From NCBI RefSeq assembly GCF_041146795.1, contig NC_135170.1, positions 30,987,533 to 31,051,532 of the forward strand: a stretch of 64,000 bases of DNA. The letters run 5' to 3'. The translations under genes were made by a program, and so were the position numbers. The DNA comes from Maylandia zebra (Eukaryota; Chordata; Actinopteri; Cichliformes; Cichlidae). The notes beneath the pieces are model-generated. The model was given only the letters and a program-made list of their open reading frames with translations, had not been told where the DNA came from and ran no database searches. Shown piece by piece: positions 13,701 through 24,410 of the stretch (position 1 is the stretch's first letter; the number at the start of each line of letters is the position of its first letter).

Positions 13701-16700
13701 AAAAAAAAAAAACATAAATGAATAAAAAAAAAAAAAAATCATCTTTTGAGGTTCTGGGGCAGAATTACGCTTGTTTATCCAACAAAATGCTTCTGCAATA
13801 TAACAGCATGGAGGAAATTTTATTTTGGCAGTGGACTACCTGCAGCTGTAGGATGTGCAATTTAAAATTTACAGGGACATAAACATGAAGGTTGGTTTCT
13901 GGGAGGCGGCTGGGGACTTGGCACCGTAAACGGCCAGCCAGGATGCCTCGCAAATGGACAGAATTATTGTTTTTTACCTTGTTTGAGTGTGGCCTCTGAT
14001 GTTTTGGTGGCTGTGAGCACAAAGCAAGAGAAAGCCCGAGTATATTTGCAGCCTTCCTTCTCTCAGTGACGGCCAGTTTAAAAACGTCAGTGTTGCTGAT
14101 GCAGCGTGGTGTTGAATTTAAACCACATTCGCTTTAATTCGCAGCACTGCCGTAAAGAGAGTGCAAAGTGCACTGTGACTGGGTGAAAATATGGCATCAT
14201 ATTGTCCAGGAGGGGTTTGACTTCTGTGCAAAGCCACATGTTGTCTTTTACGCAAGTGCTGAAGGTACAGGATTTGGAGTTGCTTAAAAGTGCCTCATGT
14301 GGGTGTAATACTTTTGACATCAACTAGAATGCGAGGGTCTGTTTGAATCTCTTCATGTGGACATCCATGTGCCCTCCAATGTGCCAAAACTGCAAGGTCG
14401 CCAGCTGTGCAAGCGTCCCTCAAGTGGAATAGGAACAACTAATCATCTGTGATGTCCACAGCTGTCTGCAAGTGTTTGCACGGGATTAAAAACCCAGCCT
14501 TATTTACTTTAGATAAACTGTAAGTGTTCAGTCATTCCGATAATCTATGATAACCTGATGCTTTGAAAGAAACTTTACAAATGATATCAAATCTTCTCCA
14601 GTATACCAACCTACTGATTAACCTCAGTTTTTAAATTAACCCTCGACACAAATCTGGTGTTACGAAGATATACTGATGGAAGTAAATACACAGCAGTGAG
14701 CAGGATTTCCTCTTGAGATCAACCTTTCTTTACACTGCATTTGTTAGAACACATTGAGGCAGTGTGGTCATTTGTTTATTCACGAAAAACAAGGATTTGG
14801 GGAAGCTGACATTCACGTCAACGGCTTAACCTGAGCGAGCTTATCCAGCGTCCTGCCACCGACTCTGCTCCTGTTAAATGGAGCCAGTGACAAGCAAACA
14901 CAGCAGAAACCACCGTGTAAGGTTTCAAAATGACTGCCACTCAAAGCTACTTCACACTGGCGGCCCTTCACACACAGCTACAGGAGAGCGACAGCAGAGT
15001 CCCCATTAGTGTGACTGATGAGCGATCGTACTGTTTATAATTACACAACACCTCCAGGACAGCGCCGTCATTTGTCCTGATTATGCCAATAGACCTCCAA
15101 CGGCGGCAAACGGGCCGTTGTGGTGTGAAGACACATAACTTGTAAAGAGGCTTGACCTAAATATTAGACAGCGCTTGAATAAACAGTACGAGTGGGACTT
15201 CTTCTCCATTTGTGTAACGACGTTGTCAGCTCACCTTGCGAAGCACCATGACCACACTGTAGGAGTGCAGGAAACATGATGGATGCCTCTCATCCAATCC
15301 CATCTCCATCTTCATCGCTGCCCAGGCACCGCCACTGAACTCTTCTTCCTCAGTCTGTGAGCTGGAAGCCTTTAACATAAAGTTTTTACACCCACAAACA
15401 TACAGCGACACTATAAATGGAATTCTTAACCTTTGCTGGTTCTTCCAAGTGGCTCTAATTAATATTTCACACAAATAACTGTATATAGTGTTATGTAGAG
15501 TACTGCATCCTGTACAAACAATGCACAAATTGGCAGGCAGCTACTCGTCCTACGTAGACTAGCTGTTGAACAGAGTGGAGCATTAAGCAGCTGATGTGCC
15601 AGATGTTTCCTTCAGGAGAGCAAAAGTGAGAGAATACTGCACTTGACATCAGGGGACTATTAACAAGCTGGATGTGTAAATAGGCAGCTCTTTTCCATCT
15701 CAGCTCATAAGGTGGTGTCAGTGCTGTTTTAGTCATTAATTTCCGCTGCCTCCATGTGGCCAATACAAAATCTGTTCATGATTTACTGGCCTCACACCGT
15801 GTGGACACCTGGCATTTTCAAGCCTTTTCTGTAATCTCGTCTGCTTTTGAAGGTGCAACAGTGATAGAAAAGATGGAAAAAAAAAAAAACCTGCTTTATT
15901 TACCTGACTTGGTAGTCGAGCCACAGCCCCATGGGCAGGAGTCTGAGGAACAGAAACCACAATCTCATCCAGGTTCTGACCCTGAGGCTGAGAGAGGAAA
16001 TTTAAATCACTATATGCCAGCAAGGTGGGAAATAAAAACAAAAAAAACCCAAAACAGAACACATAACTAATTCATTTTCTTTCTGAGTTCTACTCAGGCA
16101 TCTTTGCCTTGGCTTGACCGTGCTTGTGCTTTCATTTGCAGAAAGCCAGATTAGGAGAGAGTGCATCAGCATCACATGAGACCAACCTGCTGTGGCAGAA
16201 GCCCAGCTGGACCAGGGAAGCGCCGGGTCCTGGGCTGGCGTGGCTCTGAGCGAGGCCTCTTCTTGGGAAGCTTATTGGAGGCAGAGACTAGCTGGACCAG
16301 GCGATTGGTGAGTACTGGCGTGTGAAGAGGATGAGAGTTCACAGAGGGAGAGGGGGAGGAAGGAGGTGCCGGGGAGACTGTATCAAAGAGGTTGCGGGGC
16401 TGAGAGGAGGGTCTTGGAGTTGTACATGTTTTCTGTGGCTGCTGAGGTTTGTTAACCGTCCTGGAAAAAGAGCTCAGGGCTGGAGAAGTTGCAGTGAAGC
16501 CACGGAAAACGTCAGACTTCTGTGGAGGGGCTAATGGGAAAGCAGGACATGGATTTGGATGTTGGACAGGTGGAAAAGGAGCCAAATTGTGACCAGTGGA
16601 GCTAGAAGTCTTGGATGCGGCGCTAAGCTCCCTCACTGTCCGAACAGGTAGTGTCTGAGTCTGTCCACAGGTCGAGGGTCGCAGCATTTTGGCTGGAGGC

Positions 16701-17174
16701 TCTACTGTGGGTGCACGTGGAGCAGGAGGTTCAGGCATCCGTCCCATTTGGCCATCACATTCCTCCAGGTCTGCTAGGTCAACATCCCAGTCATCAAAGT
16801 CATCCTGAGCCACACAGGGCTTTGGCAGCCCCTTAGCGTGAGCGTGACTCTGTTGTGTTGCCCGATTTGGCTCAGAGTTATTCAACGTGGGAGAAGGAGT
16901 AGGGAGAGGAGAGCGGGAATGAGAGGAAGATGAGAGCCGTCTCAACCCCAAAGCAACAGTTTGTCCCGTAGCAGTAGTGTGCGTGCTGCTCTCTGATGCT
17001 GTGCCATTGCACGGGGCAGCTGATCTCTCTCCAGTTTGCTGGAGGCAAATTTTCTCCGGCTCTCTGTGAGTAACAGAGGAGGCACGCAGAGCACAGGATG
17101 ACACAGCAGCTGCCACATTGGCTGGTCCAGACACGGAGCAGGAAGCCCAGTCTGTCTCGAGCAGGTCCTGGGAA

Positions 17175-17243
<69 letters not shown>

Positions 17244-17572
17244 GGGATTACGAGGGAACAGGAGGACCATTATGTGACAGAAAGCAGCCTGAAACGACAG
17301 TTAAATAAAATCAGGTGTTATTATATTTACTGATTATTACCTCATCTTCAAAGTCCTCGCCAATGCTGAAAAGGCCACTTAATTTACAGGTCTGTAACAC
17401 AAACACAACAATAAAACACAGCACGAGTACCAATAAATGTCAATAATAATAATAATAGTAATAATATGTCCTGGTAAACTCGAAAACATGCCACACATTT
17501 GAGCTACTTAACGTGTATTAGCTTAGTTAGCCTCAGCTGCGTTCAGTTTGCTGGACTTACCATTGCAGTCAT
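7723..17572 (-). CDS. hrob: Homologous recombination OB-fold protein (HROB/MCM8IP, C17orf53)
   Basis: HROB binds the MCM8-MCM9 helicase and RPA and promotes repair DNA synthesis during homologous recombination, in the nucleus. Ten coding exons (minus strand, 5' to 3'): 17572-17561, 17391-17341, 17167-16187, 15987-15904, 15369-15235, 13031-12923, 9401-9316, 9226-9104, 8959-8752, 7778-7723. Every junction has GT..AG and the phases agree, giving 614 residues (human about 647). Diagnostic segments: acidic N-terminus GEDFEDEDLLETDW; DDWDVDLADLEE; TRRFPGPAGLLPQQ; VSVPQTPAHGA; then the conserved OB-fold region with GLDERHPSCFL, VVMVLRK, VFKDPTGEIQGTIHR, VGAVLLLKQ and GVFSPSHRNHYLNVTSNN; C-terminus DDLDELLGELPED. 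The start could be Met1 or Met4, both in exon 1. Exon 3 (327 codons) is disordered and Pro/Ser-rich. The gene is head-to-head with asb16. Confidence 0.93.
9402..12922 (-). other. hrob intron 6
   Basis: A 3.5 kb intron between the exon ending VFKDPT-G and the exon starting at GEIQG. It contains no conserved coding sequence. A perfect 17-bp inverted repeat with a 3-nt loop lies at 10888-10924. The open frames inside (for example 11412-11786 on the minus strand) have no recognisable similarity. Confidence 0.6.
10888..10924. repeat. Perfect inverted repeat, 17-bp arms and 3-nt loop
   Basis: Arms 10888-10904 (CAAATGAACATCTAAAA) and 10908-10924 (its exact reverse complement) flank GCA. Outside the arms, about 10869-10887 and 10938-10953 are weakly complementary to each other, so the hairpin may be the core of a larger degenerate palindrome, as in a small MITE. 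It lies in hrob intron 6. Confidence 0.8.
13032..15234 (-). other. hrob intron 5
   Basis: A 2.2 kb intron between the hrob exon ending VVMVLRK and the exon starting AALKQL. It holds no conserved coding sequence. A short segment at about 13565-13710 ending in an A-run, with a second A-run at about 13726-13738, looks like an A-tailed insertion but could not be classified. Confidence 0.5.
17184..17241. repeat. (CA)n / (TG)n microsatellite beside a hrob splice acceptor
   Basis: About 29 CA dinucleotides on the + strand, read as (TG)n in hrob pre-mRNA. It is followed by a short GCGCGC stretch, and only 16 bases separate the tract from the first base of hrob exon 3 (17167). The acceptor itself is TTTCCCAG. 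The repeat therefore occupies the position of most of the branch point and polypyrimidine region of intron 2. Confidence 0.95.
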
Positions 17573-18703
17573 GGGCTATCGCGATAAAAAACCGTTGTTG
17601 ATCACTTTGAACAAATATACCAGACTTTGTAAGACATTAATTGCCATTTAATGCCGGCTTACAAATATGATCTCTGCTATTTCTTTTCCTTTTTAACTAC
17701 AGTTAAGTGAGACTAGCTTGCTAGCTACAGGTAAAGTTTATCTGGGCTGTACTGCTTGGTATCGCGCCGCCACGTTCAAACACGACGTGATGACGTAAGG
17801 AATGTTTTTACAAAGGAGGTTGAAGTGAAGCGAGATGATTCAATCCCCATTCCCATTAGATGTAGCTCCGTTTTTGTTCCAAGTTTAGCGACGCTACGGC
17901 GTGGTTAATAACAAACCTATCTTACTAATAAAAATAACCGATTCACGCAAATACTCTTTTTTCTTAAAAGACAAAATTCTTTAGCAATTTTGTAATGTCT
18001 CCCAGACGAGCTAGTATCATCTCTGAGAGAGCAAAACATTTTCTTTTTTTTTTACTCGTGAGCAGTAGATGTTCAGGTAGACAGCTGTCGTAGTTGTGAA
18101 AGCTATCAAGTTTATTCGTAATAAACTCCAAATTGGCTTTTCTTCTTACCACCTTTCCCTTACGTGAATTTCGGGACGCTATGAATTTACTCACTTTTTA
18201 AAGTTGTGATCACGTGGCCTTCCTCGTTGATTTCTATAGATTATCTTGATACTTCTATGCTCTTTGGCGTTCATGACCGCAATAGAGCTAAATGCTGGGT
18301 CGATACTGTCATCTAGTGGTCGCTGTGGAAACACTTAGTATCAGCTTACGTTCTGATCTATTAATATTCAGTGCTGAACTTGTGCAACAATCTTGTGACT
18401 GTAGCCACCACGGAAGGGCATTTAATTTGGAAATCGCTTCATAATAGTTTAATTTCAAAGGGAAATGAACCTGATTCTAGCTGTGAAAGTATTTAGTTGA
18501 CCTCTGCTTGGACTCCTGTCACTCACAGCTGTTCCATTAAAGGGTGAGTAAATGCTGCATGTTGCTATTTTCAGTAAACAGTACTTCCCAGTGCTTCAGA
18601 GGCTGGCTTTAGCGGGGTGAATGTGTTAATGTTCTGCTGTGATAAAACTGGAAAATGGCATGAAATCAGTACTTTTAAACCTGTGTTTTGACTTTAAGGC
18701 CCC
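17573..18703. promoter_or_regulatory. hrob/asb16 divergent intergenic (promoter) interval
   Basis: About 1.1 kb separates the hrob start codon from the asb16 start codon, and the two genes are transcribed away from each other. A CRE-like site TGACGTAA is at 17791-17798, next to GACGTGA and GCGCCGCC, on the hrob side. On the asb16 side a plausible leader-exon donor is at 18543/18544 (AGG|GTGAGTA), with an acceptor just before the start codon (TTAAG at 18694-18698), suggesting a short 5' UTR intron. Transcription start sites cannot be fixed from sequence alone. Confidence 0.5.
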
Positions 18704-21700
18704 ATGTCAAAGGACACATTCCCATTTACCTCTACTTCACTGCGCTCTCTGAGACTGGAGCAGGCGTTTCAGGAATGGGAGGATGCACGGCGGGCACTGG
18801 CTCACAGGAGAGCCATGACTAGAGCGCCTTTGCCTCGGGCCCCAAGGCCTCCTCCCCGTCAGCAGCGGCTCCAGGAAGTCAGGGCCCCTCCGCCCCAGGT
18901 GAAGTGCAGAGACACTGCCGTCCACAACACCTTCATGTGCGGGGACATGAAAGGAGTGTATGCAGTGCTGAAGGACCCTGCTATGGTCAATGCCTTGATG
19001 GAGACGGTGCATGAGGAGATGGTGTGGGCTCCAGAGATGGGTATGACTTTACAGATCTCTATCTTTTAATCTTCTATAAACGCTTTAATTGAATGAACTC
19101 CCTTTTCCTTCTTCCGCCAGGCATGTGGACCATGAGCTCCACGGTGAAACAGACCTCAGCCTTACGTCTGGCTGCCAGCAGAGGACACACAGCATGTGTG
19201 GAGGAGCTGCTGTTTCGTGAGGCGGAGGTGAACGCTGACCCTGGAGGCAACACAGCCCTCCACGATGCCTGCATAGGTGGCCATTCTATTTGTGTCCAGC
19301 TGCTGCTCTCTCATGGAGCAGAGCCTGATCTGTTGGCTGCAGATGGCAGTGCCCCTCTTCACCTCTGTACCTCTGCCCAGTCATTCCAGTAAGTGCTAAA
19401 AAAGCTGACGACTTTATTCTTATTGTGCTTAAGCAGAAATATTCAGCAGAGGGTATTGTTGCCAAGGAGTAGCTGAAGCAAAGCTTTATATTAATCTTGT
19501 CTTATATGAAAAATGTCCTTTAAAGGCTATTTTCTCAACTGCGGTAAAAAAACAACAACAAAAAAAAACCAACGTAGTTTAATAGAATGTAATGTAATAA
19601 TACAAATCTAGTGAGCCAGGAAAAAAAACATTTCTGAGATATTATGAAAAATATCTGAGGGAGATGGATTTCTTATGGACTGAATGTAGATATTGTGCAT
19701 GTCGTGACCAGTAAATGTACTATTCTTTAAAGCTGCGCTGAGCTGCTTTTAGAAGGAGGTGCAGAGGTCAATGTGAGGACCAGGGAGTCGAGACTCACAC
19801 CTCTGCATGTGGCTGCTCGGCGAGGCCTCGAAGAGCACGTCCAGCTCTTTCTTAGCCACGGAGCTGATGTGTTAGCCACAAATCGAGAGGGCGAGACCCC
19901 TCTGAACGCTGCATGCTCCGGAGCCGAGAGACCATCTGAGGCCGGACGCTATCTTCGTGTGGTTCAGAAGCTTCTGGACGCAGGAGCCGATGCTCGAACT
20001 GCAGGCAGGAAGCAGCACACTCCACTGCACAACGCCTGTGCAAACTGCTGCCCCAGGATTGTAGACCTCCTCCTGCAGCATGGGGCCAAGGCTGATGTCA
20101 CCAACTGTGCAGGATACACAGCCATGGACTGTTTGCTGCAGGTAGCAGATGCTATGTATAAGAGCAACAAAGTACTATTTAGCATTGCAAACACAGAAAC
20201 ACATTTTTAAGTTTGAGCATTCGGATAAAAACTTTTCTGTTTGGTTTTTAAGGTGGTAGAAGATTTCCCGGACCAGCAACCTGAAGCAATTGCACGATCA
20301 CTTCTGAACCACGGAGCTAAGCCTGTTTCACCAAAGGTTTGATCAAACAGCCATGCTGTGAGGGAATGTGAGAACTGCTGCATGTAAATTGTAGTGTTAT
20401 CTAATGCGCGCACACTGACAACACTGACTCCATGCCAGTGCTGTCAGTGTGGTGATGAAACTTCATGAGGCAACAATTTCAAAATACGTAAGGCTTAGAT
20501 AAACACTACATCAGGGATTGTAAAAAAACAAAACAATCTTTAAATGAAATATTAATACATGTCAAAGTCTGAAGAGTAGAAACAAACAAGAAAAAAACAT
20601 TATGAAATATTAGATGGGGGGGGTCTATCTACATTTTTGTAAATCTGCAACAAAATATGTAAATAAAAAAAATGTAAACACTTTAAAATTAGACAAAACC
20701 AACAAAGTTAGTGAGAACGTAAAAAGCAAAAAGTGAACATGGAAAAAAGGAATAATGTCAATATGTCCTTTTTATTCAAATTAAGTCTTTCTCTCCATTT
20801 CAAGAAATCCTGACTTTTATAAAGCTGCAAGTTGGGTTTATAATACTTGTTTTAAACAGCATATAAGTAAGCTAGTGTGCTGGCTGAAAGAAGACGGCTG
20901 AGACGCTGTAGTCTGCAGTTTGCTTCCTGTTTCGGCCTTTCTTTAGTTTCGTTTTTACTACCTCTTTCATTTAGGGAAAGCTCATGGTTTATGTTCAAAT
21001 ATGAGAAGTCAGGAGTGAAACCAGGCTCTCTATTGCTGCTAAAGAAAGTTATGCACATCTCTGACTTTCATTATGTTTGACATGCCTGAGCTGAGAATAG
21101 ACTCAGTGATTAGTGATGAAACCTTCACAAGATCAAATATTTGATATAGTGTGAACAATTATATAAATACACCTGCCACTTTATTAGGTATACCTGTTTA
21201 AGAATGCAAATGTCTAATCATCAGCAACTTAGTGCATTTACGCATGAAGACATGGTAAAAATGCTAGAGTTCAAACAGAATGGGGAAGAAAGGTGATTTA
21301 AATTACTTTGAAGGTGGCGTGATTGTTGGTGCCAGTGTGGTCTGATGCTTCCAAAACCGTTCATCTCACACAACCATTTCTAGTGTTTACAGAAAATGAT
21401 CTGAAAAAGAGAAAATATCCAGTGAGCATCAGTTTTGTGGGAGAAAATATCTCATTTATGTCATAGCTCAGAAGAGCTGATGGAAACCAGGTAATCGAGA
21501 AACTCAAATAACCACCTGTTACAACCAAGGTGTGCAGACGAGTATCTGTAAATGCATAACAGATCAAACCATGAAGCAGATGGGCTCGAGTAGGGGTGTC
21601 CAGCTCCAGGCTCAAGGTCCTGGTTTTAAATATTACCCTAAGTCAACACACCTGAATCAAATGATTAGTTCATTACCAGCCCTCTGGACAACTTCAAGAC

Positions 21701-22951
21701 ATGTTGAGGAGGCAATTTAGCCATTTAAATCAGCTGTGTTGGATCAAGGACACATCTAAAACCTGCAGGAGACTGGCCCTTGAGGCCTGGAGTTGGACAC
21801 CCATGAGCTCCAGCGGCAGAAACCACGCCGGTTGCCACTCATCAACTCCTTAAACGTGACAGTGATGTTACTGTACTCAAATGGCCTTTAAAGTCACCAG
21901 ATCTCAATCCAATAGAGAACTTCTGGGACGTGGTGGATGTGAAGGTGACATATCTGCAGCAACTGCATCGTGTCATCATTTCTACATGGACCAAATTCTC
22001 CACTGAATGTATTCAGTGCTTTGTTGAATCTGTGAGATGAAGAATTAAGGCACTTCTGAAGGCAAAACGGAGTTCAACACATGAGAAGCAAAGTGTACCT
22101 AATAAAGTGGGTGGGGCCCTTATGTGTCAGTTGTAGATGGGACCTAAATGTGCTCAGCAGAAGCAGGTGAAATAGAGAAGAGGTGAATCTTTAATAGAGC
22201 GTCTCTCAGCTGTCATAGGATGCGAGGCCGGGCATGGCCCAGGGCTGGAACAGATTAGGAAGACAAGAAAACTAAAGCACAGACAAAACAGAGGAAGTCA
22301 AAGAAACACAGGAGACTCTGGAAAAATGTGCAGAATGAGAAAAACGTCATTTAAATCAAAACAGGAAACAAAAACTTAACAAATACACAGCAAAAAACAT
22401 GGACTGTGACACCAGTGTCATCAGCATGTAATAGTTATTGGTACCATATGACATAAAATTCATAAAGTAACATGTTTTATTACCAAAATAACATCACTTA
22501 AATGTAATAAGCTATTGAATGATTAATTAGTTACTGTCAAATTTTACAAGCAGTGTTTTATTTGCAGATGCTGAAGCAGTGTGTGCTCTCCCTGGCCACT
22601 GTCGAGGTGCTGCTGAACTCGTACCCCCACCTCCCGCCCTGTGAATGGATGGATGCTGTGTCTGCTGAGATATATGAGGTGAGCTCTCCGCAGTGTTAAA
22701 TCTACTCTCCTCTGCTTGTTTACCTTCAGCACTGTAGTGTTTCTGTTTCTACCTCCCTGCCTCAGGAGCATCGGTCTTTCTTCCAGTTGGTGCGTCAGCG
22801 AAGTGCTCAGCCTCGCTCTCTGCAGCATCTCTGTCGGTGTGCTTTACGTCAGCATTTAGGAGCCCAGTGTCACTCAGTTGTCAGCAAACTGGACATTCCC
22901 AGCTGTGTAAGGGATTATTTGTTGCTCTGTAATGATGGCACGCTCTTCTGA
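18704..22951 (+). CDS. asb16: Ankyrin repeat and SOCS box protein 16
   Basis: ASB proteins are substrate adaptors for ElonginB/C-Cullin5 E3 ubiquitin ligases: ankyrin repeats bind substrate and the SOCS box binds ElonginBC and Cul5. Six coding exons: 18704-19040, 19121-19388, 19733-20141, 20253-20336, 22568-22678, 22766-22951; phases agree, giving 464 residues (human ASB16 about 453). The N-terminus is basic and Pro/Arg-rich after [20 protein letters not shown]. About six ankyrin repeats span residues 120-360, with motifs such as [50 protein letters not shown] and [20 protein letters not shown]. The C-terminal SOCS box (about 419-458) begins [17 protein letters not shown] and ends near [10 protein letters not shown]. 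Assignment to ASB16 rests on similarity plus position between hrob and tmub2. A likely poly(A) signal AATAAA is at 23625-23630. Confidence 0.92.
20411..20451. repeat. Inverted repeat, 16-bp arms (one mismatch)
   Basis: Arms 20411-20426 (CACACTGACAACACTG) and 20436-20451 (CAGTGCTGTCAGTGTG) with a 9-nt loop. The single mismatch becomes a G-U pair if the minus strand is transcribed. It lies at the start of asb16 intron 4. The stem does not extend outward, so it is short for a pre-miRNA. Confidence 0.75.
21171..22114 (+). mobile_element. Decayed Tc1-like DNA transposon in asb16 intron 4
   Basis: The terminal inverted repeats are CACTTTATTAGGTATACCT near 21177-21195 and, inverted, GTGTACCTAATAAAGTGG at 22093-22110. 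The interior shows a rearranged transposase on the + strand. The N-terminal helix-turn-helix part lies about 21240-21590. The C-terminal part at about 21865-22080 reads [20 protein letters not shown], the conserved SPDLNPIE segment near the last catalytic acid of Tc1/mariner DDE transposases. The central catalytic region is missing and frames are interrupted, so the copy is dead. It carries a nested hAT MITE at 21594-21806. Confidence 0.85.
21594..21806. mobile_element. hAT-type MITE nested inside the Tc1 copy
   Basis: A roughly 210-bp insert begins AGGGGTGTCCAGCTCCAGGC and ends with the inverse, GCCTGGAGTTGGACACCC. The interior TTAGATGTG/ACACATCTAAAACCTGCAG and CCAGCCCTCTGGACAACTTC are typical of an abundant teleost family with hAT-like CAGGGGTGTCCAA termini. 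Flanks GGCTCGAG and AGCTCCAG look like a diverged 8-bp target duplication, the size expected for hAT. Because it interrupts the Tc1 sequence, it is younger than that insertion. Boundaries are good to a few bases. Confidence 0.75.
22115..22430. repeat. A-rich repeat-like segment in asb16 intron 4
   Basis: An A-rich, AC-rich low-complexity stretch (runs such as CACAGACAAAACAGAGGAAG and AAACAGGAAACAAAAAC), ending in the small palindrome TGACACCAGTGTCA. It resembles interspersed-repeat debris common in fish introns, but I cannot name a family. Confidence 0.35.
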
Positions 22952-23624
22952 CTGTACATATTGTGTATCTTGCCTCATTGGAAACTTATATTATTTTAGA
23001 TTTCAGGGGTTTTCAGGTGGTGACCCTGAGATACATATGATAGAAATGAGCGTGTTACTTGACTTTACAAAAATAGTTGCACTGAAGAACACAAATGTAT
23101 GTAAATTAGATTTAAATGACATGTTTGTGATACTATTTTAAACTAACAATTGTTGTTTGTGAAATTCAGACACATTTAATGGTTTTATTTGTTCATGGGG
23201 AAGAGAATAACCAAGAAAACGTTCAGATGAAGTTCTAAGAAGTTTCGGGCTATTTACTGTTGATTTGGATTAGTTGGTGCTATATGTGTATACGAAATGT
23301 TCATGGAAGTAATGAAGAAGGAGCTGCAGACAGAGAAGTCAATGAAAAGAAGCTCCTGGTGCAGTTTTTCTCCTGATGTTAATGTCAGAGGAAGTTTGAA
23401 ATGCTCGTTGTCGCCTCTCTCAGCTCTCATGGGGCAGAGACTGGGTACACACTGGACCCACCAGTCGCCAGGCTATTACAGGGCTAACACAGAGTTCACA
23501 TATTTTTTCATTTAATTAATTGATTTCGTTTTGAATCCTTTGTGAATACTGAACCTACGAACAACTTTGGGCCATACAAATCATAGGATTAGTTTTTTTT
23601 CTTAGGTGCTGTTATATATAAATT

Positions 23625-23630
23625 AATAAA
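23625..23630 (+). other. Likely asb16 polyadenylation signal
   Basis: AATAAA about 675 bases after the asb16 stop codon and about 160 bases before the tmub2 promoter; a second AAATAAA follows near 23647. Sequence motif only. Confidence 0.45.
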
Positions 23631-23739
23631 ATATTTAAATATTTTCAAATAAACAACTAACAACGATGTAACAATAAAACTGTTTTCAAAAAAACTACAG
23701 TTATGTATTTATTTACGTTGTATCATAGAAGTGGAGCAA

Positions 23740-23895
23740 TGGGCGCGCAAACAGTTTCCAAAACACGCGCCCACCCCGCTGGCCCGTGATGACGTCACGC
23801 CGCCGCTATGTTTATTATGTGGTTTTTAAGCAGCAGCAGCTGCTAGCTAGCATTAAGCCTCGCCTTCAACCATGCGCTGATTTTACAGCTGGCAG
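23740..23895 (+). promoter_or_regulatory. tmub2: tmub2 promoter and non-coding first exon
   Basis: A GC- and CpG-rich island in AT-rich surroundings, with a consensus palindromic CRE (TGACGTCA, 23790-23797), CGCGCCC and CCACCCCGC boxes, and a leader exon ending GCTGGCAG|GTGAG (donor after 23895). The next acceptor in this direction, TTTTCTTCAG before 25804, joins it to the tmub2 coding exon. The transcription start is probably between 23800 and 23860. Confidence 0.6.
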
Positions 23896-24387
23896 GTGAG
23901 ATCATTTGATGTTTATGCATATCGGTACATACGATAAAGACTTTTATATGTCTGGCCGAAGCAGTTGCTCTGTCGGACAACTATTATGCGACAAAATAAA
24001 TCGAACTATGAGAGCCGTAAACAACGGAAGGTCGTGTTTTTTTTTTTCAGTTAGCTACTTAAGCTAGATGGGAAGCTAAGTTGGGTCGTAGACAGCAGCG
24101 TAAACTACAGTGTTGTAAGTGCAGCAGAATAGCTTTCGTTGTGGCTAGCGTCTAGGTTAAGGCTGTACATCGTGTGGAAAAATCATGACAGGAAGAAAAA
24201 GAGGGGAAAACAATAATGACACGGCCCTGAATTAGCCGGATGGCTGGCTGAGACTTCCCTGCTACACGAAACAGCTGTTGACCAACCTTGGTAAATGCTA
24301 CGTGTATTTCTGTAAAGTAATTCTGACGCCGATGAAACCAGGCCTTGATTTCTGAATTTGTAAATACACCTTGAAAGGTTTATCTCT

Positions 24388-24410
24388 CCCCCCCCCCCCC
24401 CCCCCCCCCC
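24388..24410. repeat. Poly-C run
   Basis: About 23 consecutive C in tmub2 intron 1 after TATCTCT. It is a simple repeat, a likely site of length variation or assembly error, and a possible i-motif/G4-forming tract. Confidence 0.9.

Noticed and set aside
18305-18325. CATCTAGTGGT string, also present at about 27802
   Set aside because: An 11-base match recurs by chance or as repeat debris; too short to claim an element.
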